Source: Sulfurovum riftiae (lineage in GTDB: Bacteria; Campylobacterota; Campylobacteria; Campylobacterales; Sulfurovaceae). Taken from it: a stretch of DNA of 64,000 bases. Position numbers and translations under genes: made by a program. The notes below the pieces were generated by a model. That model saw only the letters and a program-made list of their open reading frames with translations, did no database searches and had not been told where the DNA came from. Shown in pieces: positions 63,970 through 64,000 of the stretch. How positions within the stretch are numbered: the first letter of the stretch is position 1; the number at the start of each line of letters is the position of its first letter. The stretch lies in NCBI RefSeq assembly GCF_001595645.1, contig NZ_LNKT01000001.1, positions 310,001-374,000 of the forward strand. The letters run 5' to 3'.

Positions 63970-64000
63970 TGAAATAACACCGCAATGTGAAGAACCGAAA
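63959..64000 (+). CDS. Start of a downstream gene cut by the window edge
   Basis: An ATG at 63959 overlaps the end of the cytochrome gene, preceded by AAAAAGGAGAGAG, and begins MQFDEITPQCEEPK before the edge. The translational overlap shows it is co-transcribed. The product cannot be named from 14 residues. Confidence 0.55.
   Translation, partial: MQFDEITPQCEEPK

Overview
The window looks like a chromosomal segment of a Campylobacterota (epsilonproteobacterial) chemolithotroph of the Sulfurovum type. The evidence is the gene set and layout: an aspC-cysE-speA-[insert]-hisS-tmk-coaD-ubiX order that, from memory, matches Campylobacter apart from the insert; a carboxy(nor)spermidine dehydrogenase; aconitase B; a fused nuoCD in a nuo operon without nuoE, nuoF and nuoG; and a selenocysteine/formate dehydrogenase maturation region. 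Taxonomy is inferred; there is no rRNA or other marker to prove it.

Layout. 1-1.9 kb: AT-rich accessory DNA with one unrecognised coiled-coil gene and a CAU tRNA. 1.9-8.7 kb: housekeeping genes (rodA, pgeF, ndh, DUF2461, carboxynorspermidine dehydrogenase, AEC carrier, DedA). 8.8-19.9 kb: the conserved amino-acid/polyamine/tRNA-synthetase block, split by a four-gene Mla-type lipid transport operon plus a small outer-membrane barrel. 20.15-28.64 kb: a genomic island bounded by a 70-bp direct repeat of tRNA-Gly(GCC): an intact gene at the right and a fragment lacking the 5' acceptor strand at the left. It carries the wreckage of IS200/IS605, IS5, IS256-like and IS30 elements around an intact-looking four-gene cassette (ATP-grasp ligase, alkaline-phosphatase-superfamily hydrolase, DUF1932 dehydrogenase, glycosyltransferase). 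28.56-28.86 kb: tRNA-Gly(GCC), tRNA-Gly(UCC) and tRNA-Leu(CAA). 29-34.7 kb: ftsK, acnB and an L,D-transpeptidase. 34.9-47.1 kb: an 11-subunit complex I operon followed by a CoA-disulfide-reductase/NADH-oxidase-like flavoprotein and gdhA. 47.1-48.9 kb: an envelope lipoprotein and a putative outer-membrane protein. 49.1-64 kb: selenium, tungsten/molybdenum and formate dehydrogenase functions: selD (itself read through an in-frame UGA), selC, an AT-rich CrtI-like gene, selA, selB, a sulfatase, a WtpABC-like tungstate/molybdate importer, moeA, fdhD, an AraC-type regulator and the formate dehydrogenase cytochrome b subunit; the catalytic subunit should lie just beyond the right edge.

The parts fit together as follows. 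The selenium genes charge and insert selenocysteine. The oxyanion importer, MoeA and FdhD load the pterin cofactor of a selenium-dependent formate dehydrogenase. The cytochrome b subunit passes electrons to quinone. NADH is probably oxidised by the type II dehydrogenase, because this complex I lacks the NADH-binding module and is more likely fed by a ferredoxin or flavodoxin.

The most unusual pieces are the tRNA-Gly island with its four-gene cassette, the NuoEFG-less complex I, the self-selenocysteine SelD with its SECIS hairpin, and the heptanucleotide intergenic repeats. No CRISPR array, phage module or obvious anti-phage system was found.
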